Of a stretch of DNA of 64,000 bases, positions 40,802 through 49,245 are shown one piece after another. Every line of letters begins with the position of its first letter. Position 1 is the stretch's first letter. The translations under genes and the position numbers were made by a program. The notes below the pieces were generated by a model, which saw nothing but the letters and a program-made list of their open reading frames with translations, searched no databases and was not told where the DNA came from. Source of the DNA: an uncultured Carboxylicivirga sp. (GTDB lineage Bacteria; Bacteroidota; Bacteroidia; Bacteroidales; Marinilabiliaceae); assembly GCF_963674565.1 (NCBI RefSeq), contig NZ_OY771430.1, positions 2,108,001-2,172,000 on the forward strand, read 5' to 3'.

Positions 40802-43045
40802 ATGAATACAAAAAAACTTTGGATTGGATTTATCCTGGTTATGGTTATCTCCTTTGGAATTTTAGGTTATTACGGAAGGGAAATATATAGAGAAGCCCCA
40901 CCAATACCTGAAAAAGTAGTTGATGGTAATGGAAATCTACTTTTCACAGGACAAAACATTAAGGATGGTCAGAATATTTGGCAATCAATTGGAGGACAGG
41001 AAGTGGGTACTGTTTGGGGACATGGAGCTTACCAAGCACCTGATTGGACTGCGGATTGGCTGCATAGGGAAGCAGTGTATATTTTAGACCAATTTGCACA
41101 AGCCGAATTCGATAAAAATTACAATGACCTTGATGAAGAAAAAAAAGCAATGCTTGAAAAAAGGATTCAAAAAGAAATGAGAACCAATACTTATAATAAG
41201 GAAACTAGAACATTACATATTTCAAACATAAGGGCGGAAGCCTTTGAGGTTGTTAGTAAGCATTATACCTCCTTATTTATGGATGATGAAAATTTAGCAG
41301 AGCTACGAGAGGCATACGCTATTCCAGCGAATACTATAAAAGATAAAGAAAGAATGTCCAAAATGAATAATTTTTTCTTTTGGGCAACATGGTCAACAGT
41401 AACAGTACGTCCAGGGCAGGAAATAAGCTATACAAATAACTGGCCTCCTGAAAAGCTAGTTGCCAATGAACCTACAGGACCATTACACCTTTGGACAGGT
41501 TTTAGTGTTATTATCCTATTAGTAGGTATAGGATTGTTAGCTTGGTATTACGCTGCAAACAGAAAAGAAGAAGATGAACATGGCGATGTACCAGAGGTCA
41601 ATCCTCTCTCTGGTATTCAGCAAACACCTTCAATGAAAGCTACGCTTAAATATTTTTGGGTGGTTACTGCTTTAATAATAGTACAAATTATTATGGGTGT
41701 AATAACAGCACACTACGGGGTTGAAGGAAATGGATTCTATGGGATTCCATTAGCTGATTATTTACCTTATTCTGTTTCAAGAACTTGGCATATACAATTG
41801 GCTATCTTTTGGATTGCCACCTCATGGCTGGCGACAGGTCTCTTTATTGCTCCGGCAGTATCCGGGAGAGAACCAAAATTTCAGAAACTTGGAGTTGATG
41901 TATTGTTTGGTGCATTACTTGTAATTGTGGTTGGTTCTTTAGCAGGACAATGGATGGGGATTATGCAAAAATTAGGATTAGCACAAAACTTCTGGTTTGG
42001 TCATCAAGGTTATGAATACGTAGATTTAGGACGATTTTGGCAAATTTTCCTTTTTGCAGGGCTGTTTATCTGGTTGTTTTTAATGGGGAGAGCCTTATTA
42101 CCAGCTCTGAAAGAACGCAACGAGAACCGTCACTTGCTACTTATGTTTTTAATTTCATCTATTGCCATTGCTGCATTTTATGGGGCTGGCTTAATGTGGG
42201 GACAACAAACACACCTGTCTGTTGCAGAATATTGGAGATGGTGGGTTGTTCACCTTTGGGTAGAAGGATTCTTTGAGGTATTCGCTACTGTTGCTATTGC
42301 ATTCTTATTTGTTCGAATGCAGCTAATCAATGCAAAGGTTGCCACATCTAGTGTACTTTTCTCAACTATAATATTTTTATCAGGAGGAATCATTGGTACA
42401 TTCCACCACTTATATTTTACCGGTACACCTACGGCAGTGCTGGCACTTGGGGCAACTTTTAGTGCATTGGAAGTCGCCCCTCTGGTGTTTATGGGATTTG
42501 AAGCCTATCACAATTTAAAATTAAGTCGTGTTGCAAATTGGGTAAACGCTTATAAATGGCCTATTTACTTCTTTATTGCTGTAGCTTTTTGGAATCTTCT
42601 TGGAGCAGGAATATTTGGATTCTTAATCAACCCTCCAATAGCATTATATTACATGCAGGGACTTAATACTACGCCTGTTCATGGACATACCGCTTTATTT
42701 GGAGTTTATGGCATGCTTGGTATTGGTTTAATGTTGTTTGTATTACGTGATATGAATTTAAAGGTAGATTGGAAAGAGAAACCAATTAAAATTGCATTCT
42801 GGTCAATGAATATAGGATTATTACTAATGGTGTTAATTAGTGTTCTTCCTGTGGGACTTGCTCAGACTGTAGCTAGTGTTAAGCATGGTTTATGGTACGC
42901 ACGTTCTGCTGAATTTTTAGGAACTCCCGTAATGGAAACATTGCGTTGGTTACGTGCCATAGGTGATACTATTTTTGCAATAGGAGCATTATACCTTGGG
43001 TATTTCATATTTGGTTTAAAGGGTGGATGGTCTATTAAGAAGTAA
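40802..43045 (+). CDS. norZ: Quinol-dependent nitric oxide reductase (qNor)
   Basis: 747 residues, single-subunit qNor length. The N-terminal extension (VDGNGNLLFTGQNIKDGQNI, GGQEVGTVWGHGAYQAPDWT) mimics the NorC-like domain of qNor. The helical NorB core has His-rich ligand segments (SRTWHIQLAIFWIATSWLAT, WRWWVVHLWVEGFFE, GIIGTFHHLYFTG, GHTALFGVYGMLGIGLML). It reduces NO to N2O with quinol electrons in the cytoplasmic membrane. It is divergent from ric across the shared palindrome, and ends in a terminator. Confidence 0.95.
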   Translation: MNTKKLWIGFILVMVISFGILGYYGREIYREAPPIPEKVVDGNGNLLFTGQNIKDGQNIWQSIGGQEVGTVWGHGAYQAPDWTADWLHREAVYILDQFAQAEFDKNYNDLDEEKKAMLEKRIQKEMRTNTYNKETRTLHISNIRAEAFEVVSKHYTSLFMDDENLAELREAYAIPANTIKDKERMSKMNNFFFWATWSTVTVRPGQEISYTNNWPPEKLVANEPTGPLHLWTGFSVIILLVGIGLLAWYYAANRKEEDEHGDVPEVNPLSGIQQTPSMKATLKYFWVVTALIIVQIIMGVITAHYGVEGNGFYGIPLADYLPYSVSRTWHIQLAIFWIATSWLATGLFIAPAVSGREPKFQKLGVDVLFGALLVIVVGSLAGQWMGIMQKLGLAQNFWFGHQGYEYVDLGRFWQIFLFAGLFIWLFLMGRALLPALKERNENRHLLLMFLISSIAIAAFYGAGLMWGQQTHLSVAEYWRWWVVHLWVEGFFEVFATVAIAFLFVRMQLINAKVATSSVLFSTIIFLSGGIIGTFHHLYFTGTPTAVLALGATFSALEVAPLVFMGFEAYHNLKLSRVANWVNAYKWPIYFFIAVAFWNLLGAGIFGFLINPPIALYYMQGLNTTPVHGHTALFGVYGMLGIGLMLFVLRDMNLKVDWKEKPIKIAFWSMNIGLLLMVLISVLPVGLAQTVASVKHGLWYARSAEFLGTPVMETLRWLRAIGDTIFAIGALYLGYFIFGLKGGWSIKK

Positions 43046-43060
43046 TAGTATCTATTTTAT

Positions 43061-43090
43061 AAGAGGGTTTCCTCGGATACCCTCTTTTTT
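43061..43090 (+). terminator. Terminator of the nitric oxide reductase gene
   Basis: AAGAGGGT (43061-43068) pairs with ACCCTCTT (43079-43086), followed by a T-run. Confidence 0.85.
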
Positions 43091-43157
43091 GTTAATCATC
43101 AGCAATTAACCGTCATGAATATTAGTTTTATATGCTAGATATTTAGTGTTTTGGGGC

Positions 43158-43316
43158 ACAAAACAAATCAATTTCAAGCCCTATAATTAAGGTCAAACTG
43201 AACTGCTCCCATCCCACCTTGATGAGTTTATTCCTGAGAAAGTACCTGTCCGTATTATAAGTCAAGTGGCAAGTAAACTTGATTTAGAGAATATTATTAG
43301 GTGCTATAAAGTCGTA
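43158..43316 (+). pseudogene. N-terminal remnant of an IS1182-type transposase
   Basis: The frame around 43173 reads FKPYN, then a stop (TAA where CAA for Gln is expected), then GQTELLPSHLDEFIPEKVPV and RIISQVASKLDLENIIRCYK. This is the conserved N-terminal part of IS1182/IS5-like transposases. The gene is cut after about 45 residues and holds an internal stop, so it is dead. It marks a decayed insertion between the NO reductase gene and the integrase. The remaining sequence to 43427 shows nothing else. Confidence 0.6.
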
Positions 43317-43427
43317 TATACAAAGGTTATCATTATAAGAATTTTCAACTATCAATTTCTTAATATTAATTTAAGTGTCAAAAAATGTCTAAACAAAAAA
43401 AAATCTACTATTCCCTAAGATAAACAA

Positions 43428-44633
43428 TTACATACCTAATTTCTCTTTAAGAATCATCATATCTTGAGATATTTTGTTTTCAAGAACTCTAGCGTACACT
43501 TGGGTAATTTTTAACGAGCTGTGACCTAGAATCTTCGAAACAGTCTCTATTGGAACTCCATTAGATAAGGTTACTGTTGTAGCAAATGTATGTCTTGCCA
43601 TATGCATTGTTAGATTCTTTTTAATTCTGCACATAACGGCCAATTCCTTTAAATAACTATTTAATTTTTGATTGGATAAAACCGGTAAAACTCTTCCTTT
43701 CAAAAGAGCATCTGGATAGTCTCTGTATCTTTCGATGGTTTGAACAGCATTTGGAAATAAAGGAATATAACATCTTGTTTTTGTCTTTGTACGATTGATA
43801 ATAATCCATCTATTCCCATCATCTCTTTGCTGAATATGATCTGAATTAAGTTTAGAAATATCAGAATATGAAAGCCCTGTATAGCAAGCAAAAACAAAGA
43901 TATCCCTAACAACCGAAAGCCTTTCTAAATCAATATCTATCGATTCCATTCGCCCTAACTCTTCTTTCGTTAGAAATTCTCTATTTGTTTCCTCAAGTTT
44001 TACTTTAAATCTTGAATATGGATTTTTCTTAATGTGATCCATTGAAATGGCTACATTAAGTACCCTTCTAAAATGCTTATGGTAATTCCAAGCAGTATTT
44101 TGACGAATTCCATCTATCGATTTAATATACATATCGAATCTATTTAAGAAGTCATATTTAACCTTGTTGATAGGATAGTCTTTTTGAGAACAATAATCGC
44201 TGATAAATTCTTCAAGTTTCTTTCTTGTAACCTTATAATGTTTAAATGTCTGATAAGCATATCCTTTGCCAAGATTACATTGTATGGTTTTAAGATAATA
44301 ATCAAACACTTTCAAAACTCCAATGGAATCACTGACTCCAATATATCGTTTCTTAATCATTTCTAGATCAAAAGGTTTTCCAATGGATACTAACTGATTA
44401 TAGATATCATTAATATCCGCTATGATTTTATTCAGTCTGTTGTTAAACACCTTAAAAGCATTTGCTCCCGGTTCTAACTTTTGAGTTACTTCATTCCAGT
44501 CATTTGGATAAACATAGATTCCGGTTGATAACTCGATTCTTTTCTGATGAAGGGTTAATCTTAGATAGAGTGGACATGTTTTATCCTTCCTTTCTTTAGT
44601 TTTCTTGATCACATAACTACTAATAAGTCTCAT
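43428..44633 (-). CDS. int: Tyrosine recombinase/integrase of the ICE
   Basis: 401 residues from the ATG at 44633 (MRLISSYVIKKTKERKDKTC). The N-terminal arm-binding domain has KTCPLYLRLTLHQKRIELST; a SAM-like core-binding domain follows (residues ~105-210). The catalytic domain shows the Arg in FACYTGLSYSDISKL, the HMARHTFATT (H-x-x-R) box, the LGHSSLKITQVYARVLE segment with the second His and nucleophile Tyr, as in CTnDOT/NBU-type integrases. It points away from tRNA-Leu, as expected for an element integrated there. Confidence 0.9.
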   Translation of the reverse strand: MRLISSYVIKKTKERKDKTCPLYLRLTLHQKRIELSTGIYVYPNDWNEVTQKLEPGANAFKVFNNRLNKIIADINDIYNQLVSIGKPFDLEMIKKRYIGVSDSIGVLKVFDYYLKTIQCNLGKGYAYQTFKHYKVTRKKLEEFISDYCSQKDYPINKVKYDFLNRFDMYIKSIDGIRQNTAWNYHKHFRRVLNVAISMDHIKKNPYSRFKVKLEETNREFLTKEELGRMESIDIDLERLSVVRDIFVFACYTGLSYSDISKLNSDHIQQRDDGNRWIIINRTKTKTRCYIPLFPNAVQTIERYRDYPDALLKGRVLPVLSNQKLNSYLKELAVMCRIKKNLTMHMARHTFATTVTLSNGVPIETVSKILGHSSLKITQVYARVLENKISQDMMILKEKLGM

Positions 44634-44656
44634 ATCAATAAATTTTAGGATTGTGA

Positions 44657-44807
44657 AAAAATAGGTCTCGCCGACACTGTTAAATAAGGCCAATTTGATC
44701 ACAATACCAAGTTCAAATTCAATCAAAATAAGTCAAATAAAACACTAAATACCAAAACTTTACATTTTGGCGAGACCTATTTTTAGACCAAATTTGAATA
44801 GGTCTCG
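44657..44807. repeat. Three copies of an AATAGGTCTCG motif next to the integrase
   Basis: AAAAATAGGTCTCGCC at 44657-44672 is the exact inverse of GGCGAGACCTATTTTT at 44769-44784, a 16-bp inverted repeat. A third copy, AATAGGTCTCG, in the first orientation, ends at 44807. The span is between the integrase gene and the tRNA-Leu gene. The layout suggests arm-type binding sites for the integrase or excisionase near the att site, or repeats controlling int. Confidence 0.7.
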
Positions 44808-44864
44808 ATTTAGTCCCTTTTACCCCCTATTTTAATGCTTTTTTATGGTTTTGTGAGAAAATAA

Positions 44865-44898
44865 AAAAGCGCTTAAAACATTAGTTTTAAGCGCTTTT
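44865..44898 (-). terminator. Terminator downstream of tRNA-Leu
   Basis: A 15-bp perfect stem, AAAAGCGCTTAAAAC (44865-44879) with GTTTTAAGCGCTTTT (44884-44898), lies just beyond the tRNA 3' end and is followed leftward by TTATTTTC. It ends the tRNA transcript and may also shield the ICE from it. Confidence 0.85.
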
Positions 44899-44922
44899 AC
44901 TACTTTTTGGAATACTATCCAG

Positions 44923-45005
44923 TGCCCAGGGCGGGACTCGAACCCGCACGTACGTAGTACACGCGGCCCTCAACCGCGCCTGTCTACCAATTTCAGCACC
45001 TGGGC
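44923..45005 (-). tRNA. tRNA-Leu (anticodon GAG)
   Basis: 83 bases with acceptor stem GCCCAGG/CCTGGGC, anticodon stem CGCGG/CCGCG around loop TTGAGGG (anticodon GAG, reading CUC/CUU), a long class II variable arm, and the T stem GCGGG-TTCGAGT-CCCGC. No CCA is encoded. Its 3' end faces the integrase, so it is the probable attachment gene; see the broken copy at 45144. Confidence 0.95.
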
Positions 45006-45036
45006 TGGTGACAGTATAATTATCTTTTTACAGAAT

Positions 45037-45057
45037 GTTTCCGAATTGTTTCCGAAT
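45037..45057. repeat. Tandem GTTTCCGAAT direct repeat
   Basis: GTTTCCGAAT occurs at 45037-45046 and 45048-45057, 11 bases apart, with a partial third ATTCCG just after. It lies between the intact tRNA-Leu and the broken half. The spacing of one helical turn suggests a protein-binding site, perhaps for a recombinase. Confidence 0.45.
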
Positions 45058-45143
45058 AAATTCCGTATTTTTGTTTCAAGTTCTTTTAAAACCTAGTATT
45101 AATCAGCTATTGCAGCTCTTTAACACTAAATTTTCGTAAATGC

Positions 45144-45182
45144 CCCTCAACCGTGCCTGTCTACCAATTTCAGCACTTGGGC
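45144..45182 (-). pseudogene. 5' half of a second tRNA-Leu, broken at the anticodon loop
   Basis: 39 bases match the 5' part of the intact tRNA-Leu (44967-45005) at 37 sites, from GCCCAAGTGCTG through the anticodon loop TTGAGGG, then the similarity ends abruptly. It is 37 bases downstream of tRNA-Gly, the spacing expected for a tRNA pair, so it may be the native gene interrupted by the ICE. Confidence 0.85.
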
Positions 45183-45219
45183 GATAAATAAAAAAGGAAG
45201 TAAAACTTCCTTAATTCCG

Positions 45220-45292
<73 letters not shown>

Positions 45293-45375
45293 AAATGCGT
45301 TGGCAAAATTATAAAAATTCCTGTTTTCAACAATAGATATTATTGCCTTTTTTAGAATACTGATAGGGTCTTTCC

Positions 45376-46407
45376 TTATTTTACATGAGCCATAAAGTTG
45401 CGACGAATACTGCTCTTGGTCTCAAGTTTAGCATAGAAATCTTCTATCTCACTCACACACCTTTGTTTACATTCGATTGACATTTCTGGCAAATCAAGTA
45501 TCATATTTAAAACCTCTTCTTTTGTCTCGGTAAAATAGTCAACTTGCTTTCTTAACTCATCAAATTTTACACGGTCGCCTTTATAAATCTTTACAGTTTC
45601 AGCGGTTCCGGTAATATCTTTACGGTATGGAGGGTTTACAAAAAATGACATATCAAAATCATAAGGTATAGCAATATATGGTTTATGATTTCCATCCTTC
45701 ACCAATATAACATTATGCAACATAGGAACAGACCAGTCTTCATTACCAATCATATATTGAAACATCGACATTTTAACCATTTCCTGTTCTTCCAGTTGAT
45801 TCAATGTCACATTCATCACCTTATATTGTTCAATTCCCAAGCGGGCACACATATCATCTTTATCTTCTATGAAAAAACCAAATTTTGTAAAAGAAGATCC
45901 ATCGTTTTCATCAACATAGTTTATCTCAACTAAACGCACTTTTAAACTGTATTCTGAAATGGAGTTATAAATTCGATAGGCAGAATATTCTCTGATGACA
46001 CTGTTCAACATCTCTTCACTATCCTTACAGTGTGTTACCAGTTTAAGTTTTCTATTATTTTTAAACAAAGAACGACCAACATCCTCTTTACCAAATTTAA
46101 GCTTAAGTGGAGCAAAGTCACAGGTTGATTCTTTTAACCTGAAATTACCTCTCACCTTTAACTTAACAGGCAACTCTACATCTTTCTTATCGGTATATAC
46201 AATTCGCCCATCCATATAATCGGCAGTTTTATCTCGCTCTGTATACAATTTATTAAAGTCAGCAATTAAAGTAAGCTTCAATACTTCATCCGAATCAAAA
46301 ACACCATTGGGACGAATATTGTTAGCTGTAACACCCGACACACTACCAATTACAAAAAGCAAAAAAACAAATCCTATTTTAATCCTTGCAACTGTTTTCA
46401 TAATCAT
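45376..46407 (-). CDS. CotH-like kinase-fold secreted protein
   Basis: 343 residues with an N-terminal signal peptide (FVFLLFVIGSVSGVTA). KLKVRGNFRLKESTCDFAPL resembles the CotH opening motif (R-x-R-G-N), and FQYMIGNEDWSVPMLHNVIL with HKPYIAIPYDFDMSFFVNPP is the NEDW / PYDFD active-site-like region of the CotH/spore-coat kinase fold. It may phosphorylate secreted proteins. It lies 41 bp after a VTC-domain gene, a known pairing. Confidence 0.75.
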   Translation of the reverse strand: MIMKTVARIKIGFVFLLFVIGSVSGVTANNIRPNGVFDSDEVLKLTLIADFNKLYTERDKTADYMDGRIVYTDKKDVELPVKLKVRGNFRLKESTCDFAPLKLKFGKEDVGRSLFKNNRKLKLVTHCKDSEEMLNSVIREYSAYRIYNSISEYSLKVRLVEINYVDENDGSSFTKFGFFIEDKDDMCARLGIEQYKVMNVTLNQLEEQEMVKMSMFQYMIGNEDWSVPMLHNVILVKDGNHKPYIAIPYDFDMSFFVNPPYRKDITGTAETVKIYKGDRVKFDELRKQVDYFTETKEEVLNMILDLPEMSIECKQRCVSEIEDFYAKLETKSSIRRNFMAHVK

Positions 46408-46448
46408 GTTTATTGAAAAATAAATGATCTTAACTACCTATCTAATTT

Positions 46449-47225
46449 TTAACCTACGAGAGCAATCATCTCCCTTTCTTCAGCCATTAATTTATTAACA
46501 CTAAGCAACCTTGGCTTAAACCGATTATACTTAACATCATTATTTAAGGCTATCGTACCCAAACAGTACTTACTAATTGACAATGGTGAATAACCATGTT
46601 TTTTAATCGTCCGTGCAAATGATGAATAAATGTCATCTCTATTCCTCTTAATCTCAACAATAGCACAATTATCAATCGCCTTCGACATACTTAAATTATT
46701 AAAGCCAACCTTTAAATCAATAGTAATCCGTTCACAAGTTGTCTTACTAACTAATGTAATCCTCTTAATATGTGTTGATAAAACAGGATTTAAATCGTCA
46801 GCTTTATATGGTGTATTACTATTAACAAACAATTTATCACCGCCATTAATATGTTTTTCAAACCCATTTACAGCCACTCTCATCTTATGGGTTCTACCTT
46901 TCTCTTTCAATTTAATTTCAAGAAATTTGTCACCACTTTCAGCGTATTCACGGTAACGAATTTTAAAGCGACGATTCTTTCCATTGTGATGCTCGTGATA
47001 CATATTCAGGTTTTCTGTATCGTAATAAGTTGTGAAATAAGATAGAATTCTTTTATTATTGATCTCTACAACATCATAGTCATTAATATGCTCTGAAAGG
47101 CATGAAACCAACGATTGAGGAGACAATAAAAATTTTGTATCAATCCTGTTCATCAATTTCACGCTTCCCATTTCTTTAAGACCTATGGAATCGTATAAAC
47201 TTATTACTTCATTTAAAACATTCAT
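46449..47225 (-). CDS. VTC-domain (polyphosphate-polymerase-like) protein
   Basis: 258 residues with the VTC fold: LMNRIDTKFLLSPQSLVSCL, YYDTENLNMYHEHHNGKNRR (FKIRYREY follows), KFLEIKLKEKGRTHKMRVAV and IDLKVGFNNL, and VEIKRNRDD. Basic and acidic tunnel residues (R-x-K-x-R-x-R-E-Y, E-x-K) are in place as in triphosphate-tunnel polyphosphate polymerases. It is upstream of the CotH-like gene; the usual DUF4956 membrane partner is not next to it here. Confidence 0.82.
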   Translation of the reverse strand: MNVLNEVISLYDSIGLKEMGSVKLMNRIDTKFLLSPQSLVSCLSEHINDYDVVEINNKRILSYFTTYYDTENLNMYHEHHNGKNRRFKIRYREYAESGDKFLEIKLKEKGRTHKMRVAVNGFEKHINGGDKLFVNSNTPYKADDLNPVLSTHIKRITLVSKTTCERITIDLKVGFNNLSMSKAIDNCAIVEIKRNRDDIYSSFARTIKKHGYSPLSISKYCLGTIALNNDVKYNRFKPRLLSVNKLMAEEREMIALVG

Positions 47226-47747
47226 TCCTTATCGCTTTAATCGTTTTGAATAACTGAATATCTTAATCTTTCAATTTGAGGCTGCAAAAAAGAAATAATT
47301 ACAAATTATAAATCATGATCTAAATCAACTCTCAAACACTCAAACTTCATTTTGTAACTTAAAAACACTTTTATAATATTTTAAAGAGTTTTATAATCCT
47401 CATTTTCTGATTATTAATATTAATTACATTTTATTACTTACTTTCAGTTTTTAATTGTTAATTTTTCTTAACCTGCTCTTAAACATCTTTACTCAATTAA
47501 AAATTGTAAGCAACATGATCGTTAATCATATATTCAGTCTAATTCAATGATTGAACCAAAACACACTAAACCCTATTTTTCAATACTTTACGATTTACAA
47601 CCCAAATAAAAACCGTTCATTATCGAACAAGTAGATGCTCAAAAACGCACAGCAAATAAATGCAATGGAAATTTTCATTATTTTAGGTTAACCTTATTGC
47701 GATTATATCGTATCATTGTTATTTAATGCCCAAAAACTAATTAGATA
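47226..47747. other. AT-rich intergenic region before the repeat-GH16 gene
   Basis: About 520 bases, strongly AT-rich, between divergent genes. No RNA gene, hairpin or clear promoter match is seen on reading. Confidence 0.35.
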
Positions 47748-49199
47748 ATGGCCTCATTTTTAAGTTCTCTTTTTGGAAGTAAATATCCGCAAACAGCAAA
47801 GTATGAAGCTGAACAGGAAAAAGTAAAGAACGACTATAAGCGTTTCATCGACTTTGAAAATTCAACCAATTATAAAAGATATAAGGAACTGGATGAACTC
47901 GTTCACTCTGGTGACTTTATTAAGAAGGTTGATCTTTTAAAAACAGAAAAATTTAATAACACTAAGGAATACCGTCAACTTAAGGATTTTGAATCTTTGA
48001 AAAAGTCGAGCGATTTAAAAAAATATTTTAAATACAAGGCTTCACATAACCCCGAAAGAGTTTCTTCCATTAAAGACTCAAATATTCTTAAAGAATATAC
48101 TGAATTAAAGAAATGGACAGAAAGCCCAGAATTCAGAGAAGAAAAGGGTAAGAAAGACTTTAAAAAATCAGAAGCCTACACAAAGTTCAACGAGTATAAA
48201 AGTCTGCAAAAAAACTCCGACATTAAGTTTTACTTCAAAGAGTTAAATAAAGCTGCTTACAAGAACTTTGTAAACATTGACAAATCAGAAAGGCTAGAAA
48301 CTTTTGAAAAGTTAAAGCAACTGGTCGAATCAGCTGATTTTATTTCGTTCAAAAAGGAATTGGAAGATCCTAAACGATTTGCCAAATCAAAAGAATATGC
48401 TCTGCTTTCGGAGTATGAGGACATTAAAAAAACACCTGAATATAAATGGTACGAGAAAACTAAATCTCATAATTCGTTTAGTGAAATAAATAAATGGCAT
48501 TTAACCTTTGAAGATGATTTTGACAGTTCTAAAATTGATCAAAGCAAATGGATAAATGGTTACTATTGGGGTAAAGCTCTTTTAAATGATGTATATGTTT
48601 TAAAAGAAGAGAAACAATTTTTCAGTGAGTCAAACATACAATTGAGAGATAGTGTTGCTCATCTTACCACCAAAGAGGAAAAGATTAAAGGAAAGATTTG
48701 GGACGATCAAATGGGTTTTGTTCCAAAAGAGTTTAATTACTCTTCTGCTTTAATTAGTACCGGACAAAGCTTCAGACAGCTTTATGGAAAATTCGAAGCT
48801 AAAGTTAAAGTAGAAAATTCTTCGCCTATAAACCATGCTTTCTGGATGGTTGGCGAAAGCATTGCTCCGCAAGTTGATATATTTAGATTTGCCGAAGCCG
48901 GTTCAAAACAATTTAAAGCTGGTAGTCACTTAATGCTAAATAACACAGCATCTCAGAAGCTTACTACTGTCAATGGTATTAAGTTCGATTCAGACTACTT
49001 TATATATGGATTGGAATGGACCAAAGAAAAACTGACCTGGACAGTTAATGGAGTTAAAGTACATGAACAAACTCAAAACATTCCAAACCAACCGATGTAT
49101 TTAGTTTTTAGCTCGCATTTATTGAAGGATGAAGAAAAAGTTAAAGTTCCGTCATCTTTAAGTGTAGATTGGGTAAGATGCTATCAACAAAAAGCCTAG
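47748..49199 (+). CDS. Six-repeat helical protein fused to a catalytically dead GH16 domain
   Basis: 483 residues, no signal peptide. Residues 37-237 hold six ~35-residue Lys/Glu/Tyr-rich helical repeats (start near FENSTNYKRYKELDE, KFNNTKEYRQLKDFE, SNILKEYTELKKWTE, KSEAYTKFNEYKSLQ, KSERLETFEKLKQLV, KSKEYALLSEYEDIK). Residues ~250-483 are a GH16 lectin/glucanase fold (WHLTFEDDFDSSKIDQSKW, LYGKFEAKVKVENSSPINHA, FIYGLEWTKEKLTWTVNGVK). The catalytic E-x-D-x-x-E is Q375-V-D-I-F-R380, so both catalytic acids are lost; only Asp377 remains. It likely binds rather than cuts. Confidence 0.85.
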   Translation: MASFLSSLFGSKYPQTAKYEAEQEKVKNDYKRFIDFENSTNYKRYKELDELVHSGDFIKKVDLLKTEKFNNTKEYRQLKDFESLKKSSDLKKYFKYKASHNPERVSSIKDSNILKEYTELKKWTESPEFREEKGKKDFKKSEAYTKFNEYKSLQKNSDIKFYFKELNKAAYKNFVNIDKSERLETFEKLKQLVESADFISFKKELEDPKRFAKSKEYALLSEYEDIKKTPEYKWYEKTKSHNSFSEINKWHLTFEDDFDSSKIDQSKWINGYYWGKALLNDVYVLKEEKQFFSESNIQLRDSVAHLTTKEEKIKGKIWDDQMGFVPKEFNYSSALISTGQSFRQLYGKFEAKVKVENSSPINHAFWMVGESIAPQVDIFRFAEAGSKQFKAGSHLMLNNTASQKLTTVNGIKFDSDYFIYGLEWTKEKLTWTVNGVKVHEQTQNIPNQPMYLVFSSHLLKDEEKVKVPSSLSVDWVRCYQQKA

Positions 49200-49210
49200 A
49201 TAAAAGCAGA

Positions 49211-49242
49211 AAAAAGGGACTGAATAATTCAGTCCCTTTTTC
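49211..49242. terminator. Bidirectional terminator between convergent genes
   Basis: AAAAGGGACTGAA and TTCAGTCCCTTTT form a long stem flanked by A- and T-runs, serving the GH16-repeat gene and the convergent gene at 49246. Confidence 0.85.
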
Positions 49243-49245
49243 TAT

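Larger units (their letters stand above)
1..44922. mobile_element. Right-hand part of an integrative and conjugative element
   Basis: The stretch has transfer genes at the left (traE to traJ, cut by the window edge), an excisionase-like HTH and rteC, a block of accessory genes, and a tyrosine integrase whose 5' side faces a tRNA-Leu gene. These are the standard parts of CTnDOT-like Bacteroidota ICEs. No relaxase (mob), traK-traQ or coupling protein is visible, so those should lie left of position 1. The right limit is either the 3' end of tRNA-Leu (44923) or the broken tRNA-Leu half at 45144. The tra genes look richer in GC than the cargo, which suggests a mosaic. The left end cannot be placed. 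Confidence 0.8.
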
